A stretch of DNA of 64,000 nucleotides from positions 186,001 through 250,000 of the forward strand of contig NZ_OZ245757.1 in the NCBI RefSeq assembly GCF_965227505.1. The letters are read 5' to 3'. This DNA is from Pelagibius sp965227505. GTDB taxonomy: Bacteria > Pseudomonadota > Alphaproteobacteria > Kiloniellales > Kiloniellaceae. The notes below the pieces were generated by a model. The model was given only the letters and a program-made list of their open reading frames with translations, was not told the origin of the DNA and did not search any database. Shown here in pieces: positions 8,364 to 16,479 of the stretch (the first letter of the stretch is position 1; each line of letters opens with the position of its first letter). A program made the translations under genes and the position numbers.

Positions 8364-9043
8364 GCCCCGAGTTTGGCCGCCACCATCGCGCTGGCGCCGG
8401 TCCGCTCGCCGAGCTTCTCGCCGGCGAGCAGGCGCTTGTGGCCCTCCAGTTCCCCTTCCTGTTTGCCGAGCGCCCAGTCGATATCGCTCTCGGCCTCTGC
8501 CGGCGGCATAACCAGCACACCGGAGAAATCGGCGATCAAAAGATCGCCGGGGGTGACCACGGCGCCGCCGCAGCAGACCGGCACGTTGAAACTGCCGCCG
8601 ATATCGTAAAGCCGGGTGGTGATCGGCGCGACGCCCCGGCACCAGACCGGCAGGGCGAGGTCTTCGATCTCCGGCAGATCGGTGCAGGGGCCATCGATGA
8701 CGACCCCCGCGCAACCGGTCGCTTTGATGGCCGCCGCCACGCCGCCGCCGAGGCAGGCGTGCTTGTGGTCGCCGAGGCGGTCGATAACCAGAACGTCGCC
8801 GGGCCGCAGGAACTGGATCACGTGGTGAAGCAGGGTCGAGTCCTGGCCCGGCAAGGCCAGGGTGACGGCGGTGCCGGCAATGCGTTGCACGGGAAAGGCG
8901 CCTGTGGAAAGCACGCCCTGGATCGCCTTGTCGACGAAACCCAGGTGCCTGCGATGGCCGATGGTCGCGGTTTCCGCGCGTGCCGCTTTTTCCAGCAACC
9001 CCGCGCTCACCTGTGGCGGCATCTCTCTGATATCATAACTCAT
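8360..9043 (-). CDS. RraA family protein (HMG/CHA aldolase-like), active-site Arg replaced
   Basis: A 227-residue member of the RraA/demethylmenaquinone-methyltransferase-like fold, which includes 4-hydroxy-4-methyl-2-oxoglutarate aldolases and the RNase E inhibitor RraA. The ATG at 9043 was chosen because it follows a purine-rich site (GGGGGGAGAGAG) and starts the conserved region. Longer in-frame extensions are low-complexity Cys-Gly-Ser repeats. Family motifs GDVLVIDRLGD and GVVIDGPCTD are present. In aldolase members the last motif reads DG..RD; here the Arg position is Thr121, followed by Asp122. The metal-binding Asp remains but the Arg is missing, so aldolase activity is doubtful. Confidence 0.85.
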   Translation of the reverse strand: MSYDIREMPPQVSAGLLEKAARAETATIGHRRHLGFVDKAIQGVLSTGAFPVQRIAGTAVTLALPGQDSTLLHHVIQFLRPGDVLVIDRLGDHKHACLGGGVAAAIKATGCAGVVIDGPCTDLPEIEDLALPVWCRGVAPITTRLYDIGGSFNVPVCCGGAVVTPGDLLIADFSGVLVMPPAEAESDIDWALGKQEGELEGHKRLLAGEKLGERTGASAMVAAKLGA

Positions 9044-9075
9044 CGACTCTCTCCCCCCGGCACCGCCGAACGCAT

Positions 9076-9115
9076 AACGACAAGACCCGCAACGACAAGA
9101 CCCGCAACGACAAGA
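9076..9115. repeat. 15-bp tandem repeat between divergent genes
   Basis: Two full units AACGACAAGACCCGC at 9076-9090 and 9091-9105 are followed by a partial unit AACGACAAGA at 9106-9115. The array occupies about half of the 89-base space between the RraA-like gene and the gamma-glutamyltransferase gene, so both promoters must overlap it. It could be a direct-repeat binding site or a simple slippage expansion. Confidence 0.85.
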
Positions 9116-9132
9116 TAGGGAGCTTAGCCCGC

Positions 9133-10737
9133 GTGAACGAAAACGTCGAACAATGGCAGGTCCGCAAGCCGGCGGTCTCTTCGCCGGATGGTGCGGTCGC
9201 CGCACAGCACTGGATGGCGGCGCGCGCCGGTGCCGCGATGCTGGCGCAGGGCGGCAACGCGGTTGACGCCGCGGTGGCCTGCGCCATGGCCCTCAACGTG
9301 GTCGAGCCCTGGATGTGCGGCCTGGGCGGCAGCGGGTTCCTCGTGGTCTGGTTGGCGAAAGACCGGGAAGCGCGGGTGTTCAACTTCCAGGGTACTCTGG
9401 CCGAGGCCATCGACCCGGCGGACTACCCGCTGGACCCCGCCGAGCCGGCGTCCCTCATGGGCTATCCGGGGGTCAGGGACCAGGCAAACGTGCGCGGCTA
9501 CGGCGCCATCACGCTGCCGGGGGCCGTGGCGGGCCTGTCGGCGGCACTGACCGCTCACGGCCGCCTGTCCTGGGCCGAGGTGCTGGCGCCCGGCATCGCG
9601 CTGGCGGAACGGGGCCTGCCGGTGGACTGGCACACAACCCTGCAGGTCGCACTGGCGATGGACCTGATCCGCCGGGACCCCGCGGCATCGGCGATTTATC
9701 TGCCGGACGGCGCGCCGCCGCTGCCGGAGACCTACCGCCCGCTGCCGGCGCTGACGGCTACTCTCAAGACCTTGGCTGCAGAGGGGCCGCAAAGTTTCTA
9801 CCAGGGCTCGCTGGCCGAGAAGATCGCGGCCGACCTCAAGGCCGGGGGCTCACGCATTACTATCGAAGACCTGGCGGGCTACACGGTCGAGCAGCACGCG
9901 CCGCTCAGCGGCAGCCACCGGGGTGCCGCGATCCATACCGCGGGCGAGACCTCCGGCGGGGCGCGGCTGCTCGACATGCTGGCGTACCTGGAGGACGCGT
10001 TCACGCCGGGCGAGGCGGTTGGTCCGGATACCTGGATCGCTTATGCCCGCGGCCTCGATCAGGCCTTCGCCACCCACAAGCGCAAGGTCGGTCTCGCTGC
10101 CGCAGGAGCGGAAGAGGGCGGCTGTACCTCCCACATGTCCGCCGTCGATGCCGAGGGCAACATGGTGGCGCTCACCTATACCCTGCTGAACCGCTTCGGC
10201 AGCGGTGTCGTCCTGCCCCAGACCGGCATCCTGATGAACAACTCGGTCTCCTACTTCGATCCGCGCCCCGGCAACCCTGTCTCCATGGCCGGCGGGAAGC
10301 GGATCAACTCGTCCAACATGTGCCCGACCATTGCCACCCGCGACGGCCAGGCGCTCTTTGCCGTCGGGGCCTCCGGCGCCAACCACATCGTGCCCTGCAC
10401 CGCGCAGATCACCGCCCTGCTGCTGGACTACGGGATCAGCCTGGAGGAGGCCTTCCACAGCCCGCGCATCGACGCCTCGGCCCGGGGCTCGGTGCGCGTC
10501 AACCCGGCCATGGGCACGGACGGGGTGGCCGCACTGGCCAAGGTCTTCGAGCTGGAGGTGGCGCAGTTGATGGTCTTTCCGAAACTCTACTCCTGCCCCT
10601 CCGGCGTGCTGCGCGATCCCGAGACCGGCACCTGCTGGGGGGCGTCGGACCCCTCGGCGCCGGCCGCCGGCGCGGCCATACCGGCGCCGTTCAGTCTGAC
10701 GCCCGAAGGGACGGGGACAACGGCGCCGCGAGCCTAG
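9133..10737 (+). CDS. Gamma-glutamyltransferase family protein
   Basis: A 534-residue Ntn-hydrolase of the GGT family, with a GTG start at 9133. The N-terminal part carries GGNAVDAAVACAMALNVVEP, the standard GGT opening. The autocatalytic cleavage site and nucleophile is Thr332 within GGCTSHMSAVDAEGN, and the downstream GSGVVLPQTGILMNNS and NMCPTIA segments match the small subunit. No clear signal peptide is visible, so a cytoplasmic location or an acylase role is possible. Members cleave glutathione or gamma-glutamyl amides or act as cephalosporin-type acylases. The MFS and GNAT genes follow on the same strand after 26 bases. Confidence 0.9.
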   Translation: MNENVEQWQVRKPAVSSPDGAVAAQHWMAARAGAAMLAQGGNAVDAAVACAMALNVVEPWMCGLGGSGFLVVWLAKDREARVFNFQGTLAEAIDPADYPLDPAEPASLMGYPGVRDQANVRGYGAITLPGAVAGLSAALTAHGRLSWAEVLAPGIALAERGLPVDWHTTLQVALAMDLIRRDPAASAIYLPDGAPPLPETYRPLPALTATLKTLAAEGPQSFYQGSLAEKIAADLKAGGSRITIEDLAGYTVEQHAPLSGSHRGAAIHTAGETSGGARLLDMLAYLEDAFTPGEAVGPDTWIAYARGLDQAFATHKRKVGLAAAGAEEGGCTSHMSAVDAEGNMVALTYTLLNRFGSGVVLPQTGILMNNSVSYFDPRPGNPVSMAGGKRINSSNMCPTIATRDGQALFAVGASGANHIVPCTAQITALLLDYGISLEEAFHSPRIDASARGSVRVNPAMGTDGVAALAKVFELEVAQLMVFPKLYSCPSGVLRDPETGTCWGASDPSAPAAGAAIPAPFSLTPEGTGTTAPRA

Positions 10738-10763
10738 CGGTTTGAAAACACGGGGTCCGGTCC

Positions 10764-11993
10764 ATGGCTAGAGCGGGAGGCCTTGCGGCGGCGACCGCAC
10801 ACCCGGGCCTGCCGCGCTTGTTGGGCGCGCAGGTGCCGGCGGACTTCGCCGACTGGCTGGACTTCGTAGCCGTCGGTGCGCTGCTGGCCTTTACCTGGCA
10901 GCAGGGCCCGATGGCCTTTGCCCTGCTGGCGGCGGCCATGGGGCTGCCCTATGTGCTGATCGGCCCGCTTGCTGGAGCCCTGACCGACCGCGCCGACCTG
11001 AAGCGGGTTCTGGTGTTCAGCAACCTCGGCCGCGCGGCAGCCACCTTCGCTGCGGCCTTTGCGCCCAACGCAACGGTGCTTCTGCTGATCGTCTTCGCAC
11101 GCGGTTGTGCCGATGCCTTCTACACGCCCGCCAAGCAGGCGGCGATCCAGGCTCTGGTACCGGCGCAGGACCTGATGGCGGCCAACGGCATCAGCCATGC
11201 CATCAACCAGACCTCCAAGGTTGCCGGCCCGGCCCTGGGCGGCCTGCTGCTGCTGTTCCTGGCGCCCCAGGAAATCCTGCTGGCAAACGCTGCCGTGTCT
11301 CTGCTCGCTGCGGCCATGCTGCTGGGGCTGGGCCGGCGGCTGCGCTCCACCATGCCTTCGCACGAGCCGCGCTCGCTGTTCGGCGACGTGCGGGAGGGGC
11401 TGGCAGAGTTTCGTCACAAGCCGGCACTGCTGGCCGGCCTCGCGCTCATGGCCATGGGCTACTTCTTTCTCTTTCTCTACGACGCTCTGATCCCGCTTCT
11501 GACCCTGGCGCTGCGCTATGACGAGAGCGTCTTCGGTCTGGCGGTTGCGGCGGCGGGGGGCGGCGGCGTCCTGGCCTCGCTGGCGGTCGGCGCCTGGGGC
11601 GCCCGGTGCAACCCTTTCGTGCTCATGGGGCTCGGCTACCTGATCTCCGGCCCCCTGGCCATCGGCCTTGGCGTTGCGCCGGGCGCGGCTTTCGATCTGC
11701 CCTGGCTGGCTTACATCGGCATCTTCGCGGTCCTGGGCGCGGCGACGGCGGCGGTCGTCGTGCCGTTCCGCACCATCATCCAGATGGAGGCGACGCCGGA
11801 GCGGATTGCCAGGGTCACCTCCACCTGCGAGGCAGTGACGGTGAGCGTCATGCTGGTGGCGCCCTTCATCGGCGCAGCCGTTGCGGCGCTTTACTCGGTC
11901 GGCGCCGCCTTCATCGCCGGCGGGCTCGCCTTGACTCTGCTGGCGATGGCCGCTTTCTTGGTGGTGCGCCGCCTCGGGAACATGCATCCATGA
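10764..11993 (+). CDS. MFS transporter (enterobactin/macrolide exporter-like)
   Basis: A 409-residue membrane protein with about twelve helices. The loop between helices 2 and 3, LAGALTDRADLKRVLV, carries the MFS signature Asp-Arg. The layout resembles the MFS_3 group of exporters. The start ATG lies 26 bases after the gamma-glutamyltransferase stop, and the stop overlaps the acetyltransferase start (ATGA). The two are co-translated, and an exporter coupled to an acetyltransferase often means detoxification or export of an amine. That role is inference. Confidence 0.87.
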   Translation: MARAGGLAAATAHPGLPRLLGAQVPADFADWLDFVAVGALLAFTWQQGPMAFALLAAAMGLPYVLIGPLAGALTDRADLKRVLVFSNLGRAAATFAAAFAPNATVLLLIVFARGCADAFYTPAKQAAIQALVPAQDLMAANGISHAINQTSKVAGPALGGLLLLFLAPQEILLANAAVSLLAAAMLLGLGRRLRSTMPSHEPRSLFGDVREGLAEFRHKPALLAGLALMAMGYFFLFLYDALIPLLTLALRYDESVFGLAVAAAGGGGVLASLAVGAWGARCNPFVLMGLGYLISGPLAIGLGVAPGAAFDLPWLAYIGIFAVLGAATAAVVVPFRTIIQMEATPERIARVTSTCEAVTVSVMLVAPFIGAAVAALYSVGAAFIAGGLALTLLAMAAFLVVRRLGNMHP

Positions 11994-12475
11994 CCGCCAC
12001 GATCCGCGACGCCACCGCTAAAGACCTGCCGCTGCTGGCCGATCTCAACGACGAGATCCAGCGCCAGCATGCATCAGCCTATCCCGACGACTTTCTCTAT
12101 CCGGCAGACAAAGGGAAGGTGGAGAGGTTCTTCGCGGCCCTGCTGCGCAACAAGGACAACCGCATCGTCCTCGCGGAGCTGGACGGTGCCGCGGCAGGCT
12201 ATCTCTGGTACGAGGCCCAGCACCGCCCAGCCAATGCCCTGAAGCCCAGGCTTGCGCGTTTGCTGGTGCACCATCTCTTCGTGCGCCCGGAATTCCGGCG
12301 CCGGGGCGTGGCGGCCGTGCTGATGGCTGAGGTGCAGAGCGCGGCGCTGGACGGCGGTTTTCAGGAAATCGCGCTGGACACCTGGGCCAGCAACGAGCGG
12401 GCGCAGGCCTTCTTTGCGGCGCACGGATTCGAAGTCTATCGCCTGGCGCTGAGAAAGCCTGCCGGCGGCTCCTGA
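11990..12475 (+). CDS. GNAT family N-acetyltransferase
   Basis: A 161-residue acetyl-CoA-dependent acetyltransferase. The start ATG at 11990 overlaps the MFS stop. The N-terminus TIRDATAKDLPLLADLNDEI is typical, and the acetyl-CoA pyrophosphate loop is VRPEFRRRGVAAVLM (R-x-x-G-x-A/G form) near residues 97-111. The C-terminal ALDTWASNERAQAFFAAHGF is the standard last GNAT motif. The acceptor is unknown; the coupling to the MFS exporter suggests a shared small-molecule substrate. Confidence 0.92.
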   Translation: MTATIRDATAKDLPLLADLNDEIQRQHASAYPDDFLYPADKGKVERFFAALLRNKDNRIVLAELDGAAAGYLWYEAQHRPANALKPRLARLLVHHLFVRPEFRRRGVAAVLMAEVQSAALDGGFQEIALDTWASNERAQAFFAAHGFEVYRLALRKPAGGS

Positions 12476-12495
12476 GCCGCAAAGCTGCCGAAGCA

Positions 12496-12969
12496 TTATC
12501 GTCCAACGGGTAGCGGCGGCAGACGGCGCGGCACCGGCGTGGCTTTGACGATGGCGGTGTTGGTCTCCGCCCGGTCGGCGACCGCATCCAGCAGGCCGTC
12601 CAGGCTGTCGATGTCCGCGACGCAGAGTCGGGCGATGAAGCAGTCCTCGCCGGTGACCTTGTCGCACTCGACGAACTGGGGAATCTTGCGGATCAGTTCT
12701 TCGACCTTGTGCAATTGGCCGGGCAGGGGCTTGATGCGGACGATGGCCTGGAGGCCGTAGCCCAGCGCCTTGCTGTCCAGATCGACGGTGAAGCCGCGCA
12801 GCACGCCGACGTCCTCCAGCCGGCGCACCCGCTCGGTCACGCTGGGCGCCGACATGCCGACCCGTCCCGCGAGGTCGCGCATGGAAAGCCGCGCGTTCTC
12901 CGTCAGTGCCTCGATCAAGGCGACGTCCACGGCATCCAGGCCGGCGCCTTTCATTTGTAAGGTTTTCAT
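12496..12969 (-). CDS. Lrp/AsnC family transcriptional regulator
   Basis: A 157-residue Lrp-type regulator with an N-terminal helix-turn-helix at about residues 20-55 (LSMRDLAGRVGMSAPSVTER) and a C-terminal RAM domain that binds amino acids. The ATG at 12969 is preferred over 12990 because GAAGG lies eight bases before it. It is divergent from the PhzF gene at 13124, which it may regulate. The 154-base gap contains a GC-rich inverted repeat (CCCGGG...CCCGGG) around 13068-13091. Confidence 0.92.
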   Translation of the reverse strand: MKTLQMKGAGLDAVDVALIEALTENARLSMRDLAGRVGMSAPSVTERVRRLEDVGVLRGFTVDLDSKALGYGLQAIVRIKPLPGQLHKVEELIRKIPQFVECDKVTGEDCFIARLCVADIDSLDGLLDAVADRAETNTAIVKATPVPRRLPPLPVGR

Positions 12970-13123
12970 ATTCAGAGCCTTCAAGATCAATGATGAAACG
13001 AGCCAAACACCTTCGAAAGACCCTGTAAAGGCCGAAGCGCCGGGGCTACGGTTGGCGTTCTCTCCCGGGCGCCGGCGAGCCCCCGGGACCCTTCATTTCT
13101 GATCGCTCAAAAGGACTGCAGCC

Positions 13124-13954
13124 ATGGACGTGCTCCGCATTGCCGCTTTCTCCAAGGGGCCCGAAGGGGGCAATCCGGCCGGGGTGGCCATCGGCGACGC
13201 CCTGCCGGAGACCGCGGAGATGCAGCGCATCGCCGCCGAGGTCGGCTTTTCCGAGACCGCCTTTGCGGCACCCGACGGCGAGGGCTGGCGGGTGCGCTAC
13301 TTCTCGCCGGAATCCGAGGTGCCGTTCTGCGGCCATGCAACCATCGCCCTCGGCGCGGCGCTGGCAATGCAGCAGGGCGACGGCGTTTTCCCGCTGACCC
13401 TGAACGAGGCGGAGATCACGGTCGAGGGGCGCCAGAACGGCGGCGCGGTCTCTGGCGCGCTGCAGTCGCCGCCGACCCGCAGCCGGCCCCTCGATGAAGA
13501 CCTGCTTGAACGCAGCCTCGCGCTGTTCGGCCTGACTCACGATGACCTCGACCCGCGTATTCCGCCGGCTTTTGCCGAAGCCGGGGCGACCCACATCGTG
13601 CTGGGCCTGAAGGAGCGGGTGACGTTGGCCGCCATGTCCTACGACCTGGATGCCGGGCGCAAGCTGATGAACGACGCGGGCCTCGTCACCATCGCGCTGG
13701 TCCATGCCGAGGGCGAGCAGCGCTTCCATGCCCGCAACGCCTTCGCCTCCGGCGGCGTGCTGGAAGATCCGGCCACCGGCGCGGCGGCGGCGGCCCTGGC
13801 GGGCACCTTGCGCGACATCGGCTGGCCCCACGGCGGGCGTATCGAGATCTTCCAAGGGGAGGACATGGGCGCGCCCTCGCACCTGATCGTGGAGATCCCC
13901 GGGGAGCGGGGCAGTTCCATCCGGGTGTCCGGCAGTGCGCGCGTCATGACCTGA
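13124..13954 (+). CDS. PhzF family isomerase/epimerase
   Basis: A 276-residue protein of the diaminopimelate-epimerase fold. The general acid-base Glu lies in VGFSETAFAAP (about residue 45), followed by YFSPESEVPFCGHATIALG, the PhzF substrate-binding motif, and a late GGVLEDPATGAAAAAL segment that binds the carboxylate. Family members isomerise or epimerise small acids; PhzF itself works in phenazine synthesis, but no phenazine genes lie nearby. A housekeeping or amino-acid-related role is more likely given the divergent Lrp regulator. Confidence 0.88.
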   Translation: MDVLRIAAFSKGPEGGNPAGVAIGDALPETAEMQRIAAEVGFSETAFAAPDGEGWRVRYFSPESEVPFCGHATIALGAALAMQQGDGVFPLTLNEAEITVEGRQNGGAVSGALQSPPTRSRPLDEDLLERSLALFGLTHDDLDPRIPPAFAEAGATHIVLGLKERVTLAAMSYDLDAGRKLMNDAGLVTIALVHAEGEQRFHARNAFASGGVLEDPATGAAAAALAGTLRDIGWPHGGRIEIFQGEDMGAPSHLIVEIPGERGSSIRVSGSARVMT

Positions 13955-14038
13955 CTGCTCAAGCGCGCGTCAAGATCTTGCCGCGCCGCCCCAGGATCGG
14001 GCTATAGTTGCCGTCTCACCGCAAAGGAGACAGCACCG

Positions 14039-14482
14039 ATGAGCCTGCCGCGCTTCTTCACTTTTGCCTTTTTGCCCGCCGTGCTCCTGGCGGTCGCCGT
14101 TGTCGTTGCACCCGCGCCCAGCGTGGCCCAGGTCGCCATGCCTGCCTGCCAGACCGACTACCTCTCCATGGCGCGGCTGGAACTCTACTTCGGCACCACG
14201 AAGAAAGACGGCTCGACGGTGAGCGACGCGGCCTGGGGCAACTTCCTGGACGAGGAGGTGACGCCGCGCTTTCCCGACGGCCTCACGGTGCTGCGCGGCT
14301 ACGGCCAGTGGCGCAACAGCCAGGGCGTCATCGCCAAGGAAGGCTCCATCGTTCTGGTGATCCTCTACTTCCCGTCGGAGGAAAGCGAGACCAAGATCGA
14401 GGACATCCGCGCCGCCTACAAAGACCGCTTCGACCAGGAAAGCGTCATGCGCGTCGACAGCGCGAACTGCGTGTCGTTCTAG
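14039..14482 (+). CDS. DUF3574 secreted protein
   Basis: A 147-residue protein with a signal peptide (MSLPRFFTFAFLPAVLLAV... cleaved near SVAQ). The conserved DUF3574 core reads ELYFGTTKKDGSTVSDAAW, then EEVTPRFPDGLTVLRGYGQW. A strong ribosome site (AAAGGAG) precedes the ATG, and a TATAGT at 14003-14008 could be a -10 element. The biochemical function of DUF3574 is not known. The protein probably acts in the periplasm. No operon partner is evident. Confidence 0.85.
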   Translation: MSLPRFFTFAFLPAVLLAVAVVVAPAPSVAQVAMPACQTDYLSMARLELYFGTTKKDGSTVSDAAWGNFLDEEVTPRFPDGLTVLRGYGQWRNSQGVIAKEGSIVLVILYFPSEESETKIEDIRAAYKDRFDQESVMRVDSANCVSF

Positions 14483-14500
14483 CTCTGCGGCGGTGACGCC

Positions 14501-15205
14501 TTAGGGCGCAAGGCGGACGTCGAGCAGGAAGTCGGCGGCCCGTGGCACGGCGTTGTCGACCGTCACTTCCAGAATGCGGTCGGAGCGGCCTCTGAGCCGG
14601 CGCCACTGAGGGTAGCTGTAGTCCTTGGCCCGGGAAAAGGTGGCAAGTCCGCGGCGGGCCGCCCGGCGCAGGGTGGCGCCGGAGTTGATGGGGCTGAGAC
14701 AGAGGCTGTCGATGTGGGCCTCGGCGAGACGGTGCGTGTCGAAGATCAGCACCTCCCGCTGCCGTCCCCGGTTCATGCGTGCCCCCAACAGCCGTTGCAG
14801 GCCGGCTTCGTCGGCCCAGAAGAAGACCTTGGCGTTCAGGATGCCCAGCCAGTCCGCCGGCGTCAGCCCGTCGTCGAGGCAGGTCCGCAGCGCCTTCTCG
14901 GAGAGCGGCAGGTTGTCGTTCAGGACGGCGGTGCCGTGTTCGGGGTGATGCAGCGGGACGGCCTCCGGCCGCCGGGTCGTTGCCAGCCGTTCCCGCTCCG
15001 CCGCCGGAACATCGAAACGCTCGAGCAGTGCCCGCGTGGACAAGAGGCCGTGCCGCCGGATGCTTTCATGCGCGCCTGGCTCGGTCACATGGAACAGGCG
15101 CGGATGCCGCTCCGCCAGTTCTTCTGGGGTCAACGGCCGGCTACCCGCACTTGCGTGTGGCCGGGTCGCCGAAGGCTGCGGCGCGCCGTCGGGACGTGGC
15201 GTCAA
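14501..15205 (-). CDS. DUF7002 family protein (uncharacterised)
   Basis: Up to 234 residues, with the recognisable core LFHVTEPGAHESIRRHGLLS at the start, then PLSEKALRTCLDDGLTPADW and LSPINSGATLRRAARRG. I recognise this as the DUF7002 group, whose function is unknown; the opening resembles ADP-ribosyltransferase-like and DarT-like folds only loosely. From the ATG at 15205 it would overlap the upstream GFA-like gene by 65 bases. A TTG at 15132 just before the conserved core would avoid the overlap, so the start is uncertain. Confidence 0.7.
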   Translation of the reverse strand: MTPRPDGAPQPSATRPHASAGSRPLTPEELAERHPRLFHVTEPGAHESIRRHGLLSTRALLERFDVPAAERERLATTRRPEAVPLHHPEHGTAVLNDNLPLSEKALRTCLDDGLTPADWLGILNAKVFFWADEAGLQRLLGARMNRGRQREVLIFDTHRLAEAHIDSLCLSPINSGATLRRAARRGLATFSRAKDYSYPQWRRLRGRSDRILEVTVDNAVPRAADFLLDVRLAP

Positions 15206-15590
15206 GGCGGGGCAGGGTATCGGCCATCTCCACCCAGGGCAGCTTGAGCGGCCAGAAGGAATGGGCCTGGGGCGGAAAGCGCTCCGGATGATCCATGAAG
15301 CCGATGCAGAGGTGGACCTCGCCGGGTAGGCCCGCGTCGCAATAGCCGATCGACGTGCCGCAGTCGGCGCAGAAGCTGCGTTCGATCCCTCTTGTCTTCG
15401 AGAAGGTTTTGGGCGTGCCGCGGGTGAAGCGCAGTTGATCCGACCGGTAGCCGATCCAGACCGTCAGGGGGCTGCCGATGGCGCGGCGGCAATCGTCGTC
15501 GTGATCGTAGACGATCCAGATGGGTTCGCCGCGCAGCTCCGCGGCAATCGCGCCGCAGAAGCAGGCTCCGGTTTCGATCCGTTCGGTCAT
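15141..15590 (-). CDS. GFA-like zinc protein with altered catalytic cysteines
   Basis: A 149-residue protein of the glutathione-dependent formaldehyde-activating enzyme family. The ATG at 15590 follows GAGGGAG. The structural zinc ligands are present as CFCG near residue 11 and FCADCG near residue 72. The catalytic zinc motif, normally CHCxxC, reads DHDDDC here: two of the three catalytic cysteines are Asp while the His and last Cys remain. The protein therefore likely does not bind thiols in the usual way. It overlaps or abuts the DUF7002 gene and may be coupled to it. Confidence 0.8.
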   Translation of the reverse strand: MTERIETGACFCGAIAAELRGEPIWIVYDHDDDCRRAIGSPLTVWIGYRSDQLRFTRGTPKTFSKTRGIERSFCADCGTSIGYCDAGLPGEVHLCIGFMDHPERFPPQAHSFWPLKLPWVEMADTLPRLDATSRRRAAAFGDPATRKCG

Positions 15591-15700
15591 GGTGATGCTC
15601 CCTCTGCCGCTGGGCGGGTCGGCATGACTGTAGTCCAGACAGACCCGACGTTCCCCCCTTTGCTGCCGGCGCGGACAACAGGCAACCAGCGGGGCGTGCA

Positions 15701-15812
15701 ACTCACCCCCCACCCATCCTCCCCCCATCAAGGGGGGAGGGGCGTTCTCTGCGCCGCTGCTACAGTATCCCCCTCCCCCTTCGATGGGGGAGGGTTGGGG
15801 TGGGGGTGACAC
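15701..15812. repeat. Paired C-rich/G-rich palindromic repeat
   Basis: Two perfect nine-base stems are seen: CCTCCCCCC/GGGGGGAGG at 15718-15740 and CCCTCCCCC/GGGGGAGGG at 15771-15794. Flanking arms CACCCCCCACCC and GGGTTGGGGTGGGGGTG are complementary, so the whole block could fold as one cruciform. It lies in the 294-base gap between the GFA-like gene and the O-acetyltransferase gene. Otherwise I see only AT-richer sequence (15813-15884) in that gap. Confidence 0.85.
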
Positions 15813-15884
15813 CCGCTCCGCCAAAAGCCTCCTACTGCTGAGCTTTCGTTTTCCTGTTCCGTACCGAACCGTGTAGCCGAGGGC

Positions 15885-16448
15885 TCAGTCCGTCACTTTT
15901 TTCACCGGCCGCGCCGGGTTGCCGACCACCACGGTGTTTGCCGGCACGTCCTTCACCACCACCGATCCGGCGCCGACGACCGCGTTCTCCCCGATGGTGA
16001 CACCGGGCAGGAGGACGGCGGCGCCGCCGACCCAGACGTTGCGGCCCAGGGTGATCGCCGCCGTGGTCTCGACGCCGGTCGCCCGTTCGACCGGGTCGAG
16101 CGGGTGGATCGCGGTGTAGATCTGCACCGCCGGGCCGAGCATGGTCTTGGACCCGATCTCCACCCGCCCGCAGTCGAGGATTGCACAGCCGGCGTTGATA
16201 TAGACGTCGTCGCCGAGGAAGAGGTTGACGCCATAGGCGCAGTGAAACGGGGTTTCGATAAAGACGTTGCGGCCCACGCCGCCCAGGGCCGCGCGCAGGG
16301 CCGGGGTCAGGCCCGCGTCCTCGTCTCCCACCGCGTGGTTGTGGACATGCAGCGCCTTGCGGATGTTCGCGCGTAGGTCCCGCAACTCGGGATCGGAGAT
16401 GTTGTAGTGCAGGCCGGCCAGCGCCTTTGCCCGTTCGCTCATGGTCAT
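15885..16448 (-). CDS. Sugar O-acetyltransferase (maltose/galactoside acetyltransferase-like)
   Basis: A 187-residue acetyl-CoA-dependent enzyme with a left-handed beta-helix. The N-terminal Mac domain (KALAGLHYNISDPELRDLR) is followed by hexapeptide repeats, including VEIGSKTMLGPAVQIYTAIHPLDP, with the catalytic His in the last segment, and GRNVWVGGAAVLLPGVTIGENAVVGAGSVV abbreviated here as NVWVGGAAVLLPGVTIG. It acetylates sugar hydroxyls, often for detoxification. It lies 31 bases downstream of the aldolase and could be the last gene of the tct operon, or independent. Confidence 0.9.
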   Translation of the reverse strand: MTMSERAKALAGLHYNISDPELRDLRANIRKALHVHNHAVGDEDAGLTPALRAALGGVGRNVFIETPFHCAYGVNLFLGDDVYINAGCAILDCGRVEIGSKTMLGPAVQIYTAIHPLDPVERATGVETTAAITLGRNVWVGGAAVLLPGVTIGENAVVGAGSVVVKDVPANTVVVGNPARPVKKVTD

Positions 16449-16479
16449 GGCGGCATGCTCGCCGATAGCGACGTCCTGC

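Noticed and set aside
15701..15812. An intrinsic terminator
   Set aside because: The stems are strong but neither strand has a T-run after them, and the outer arms pair with each other, which fits a repeat better.
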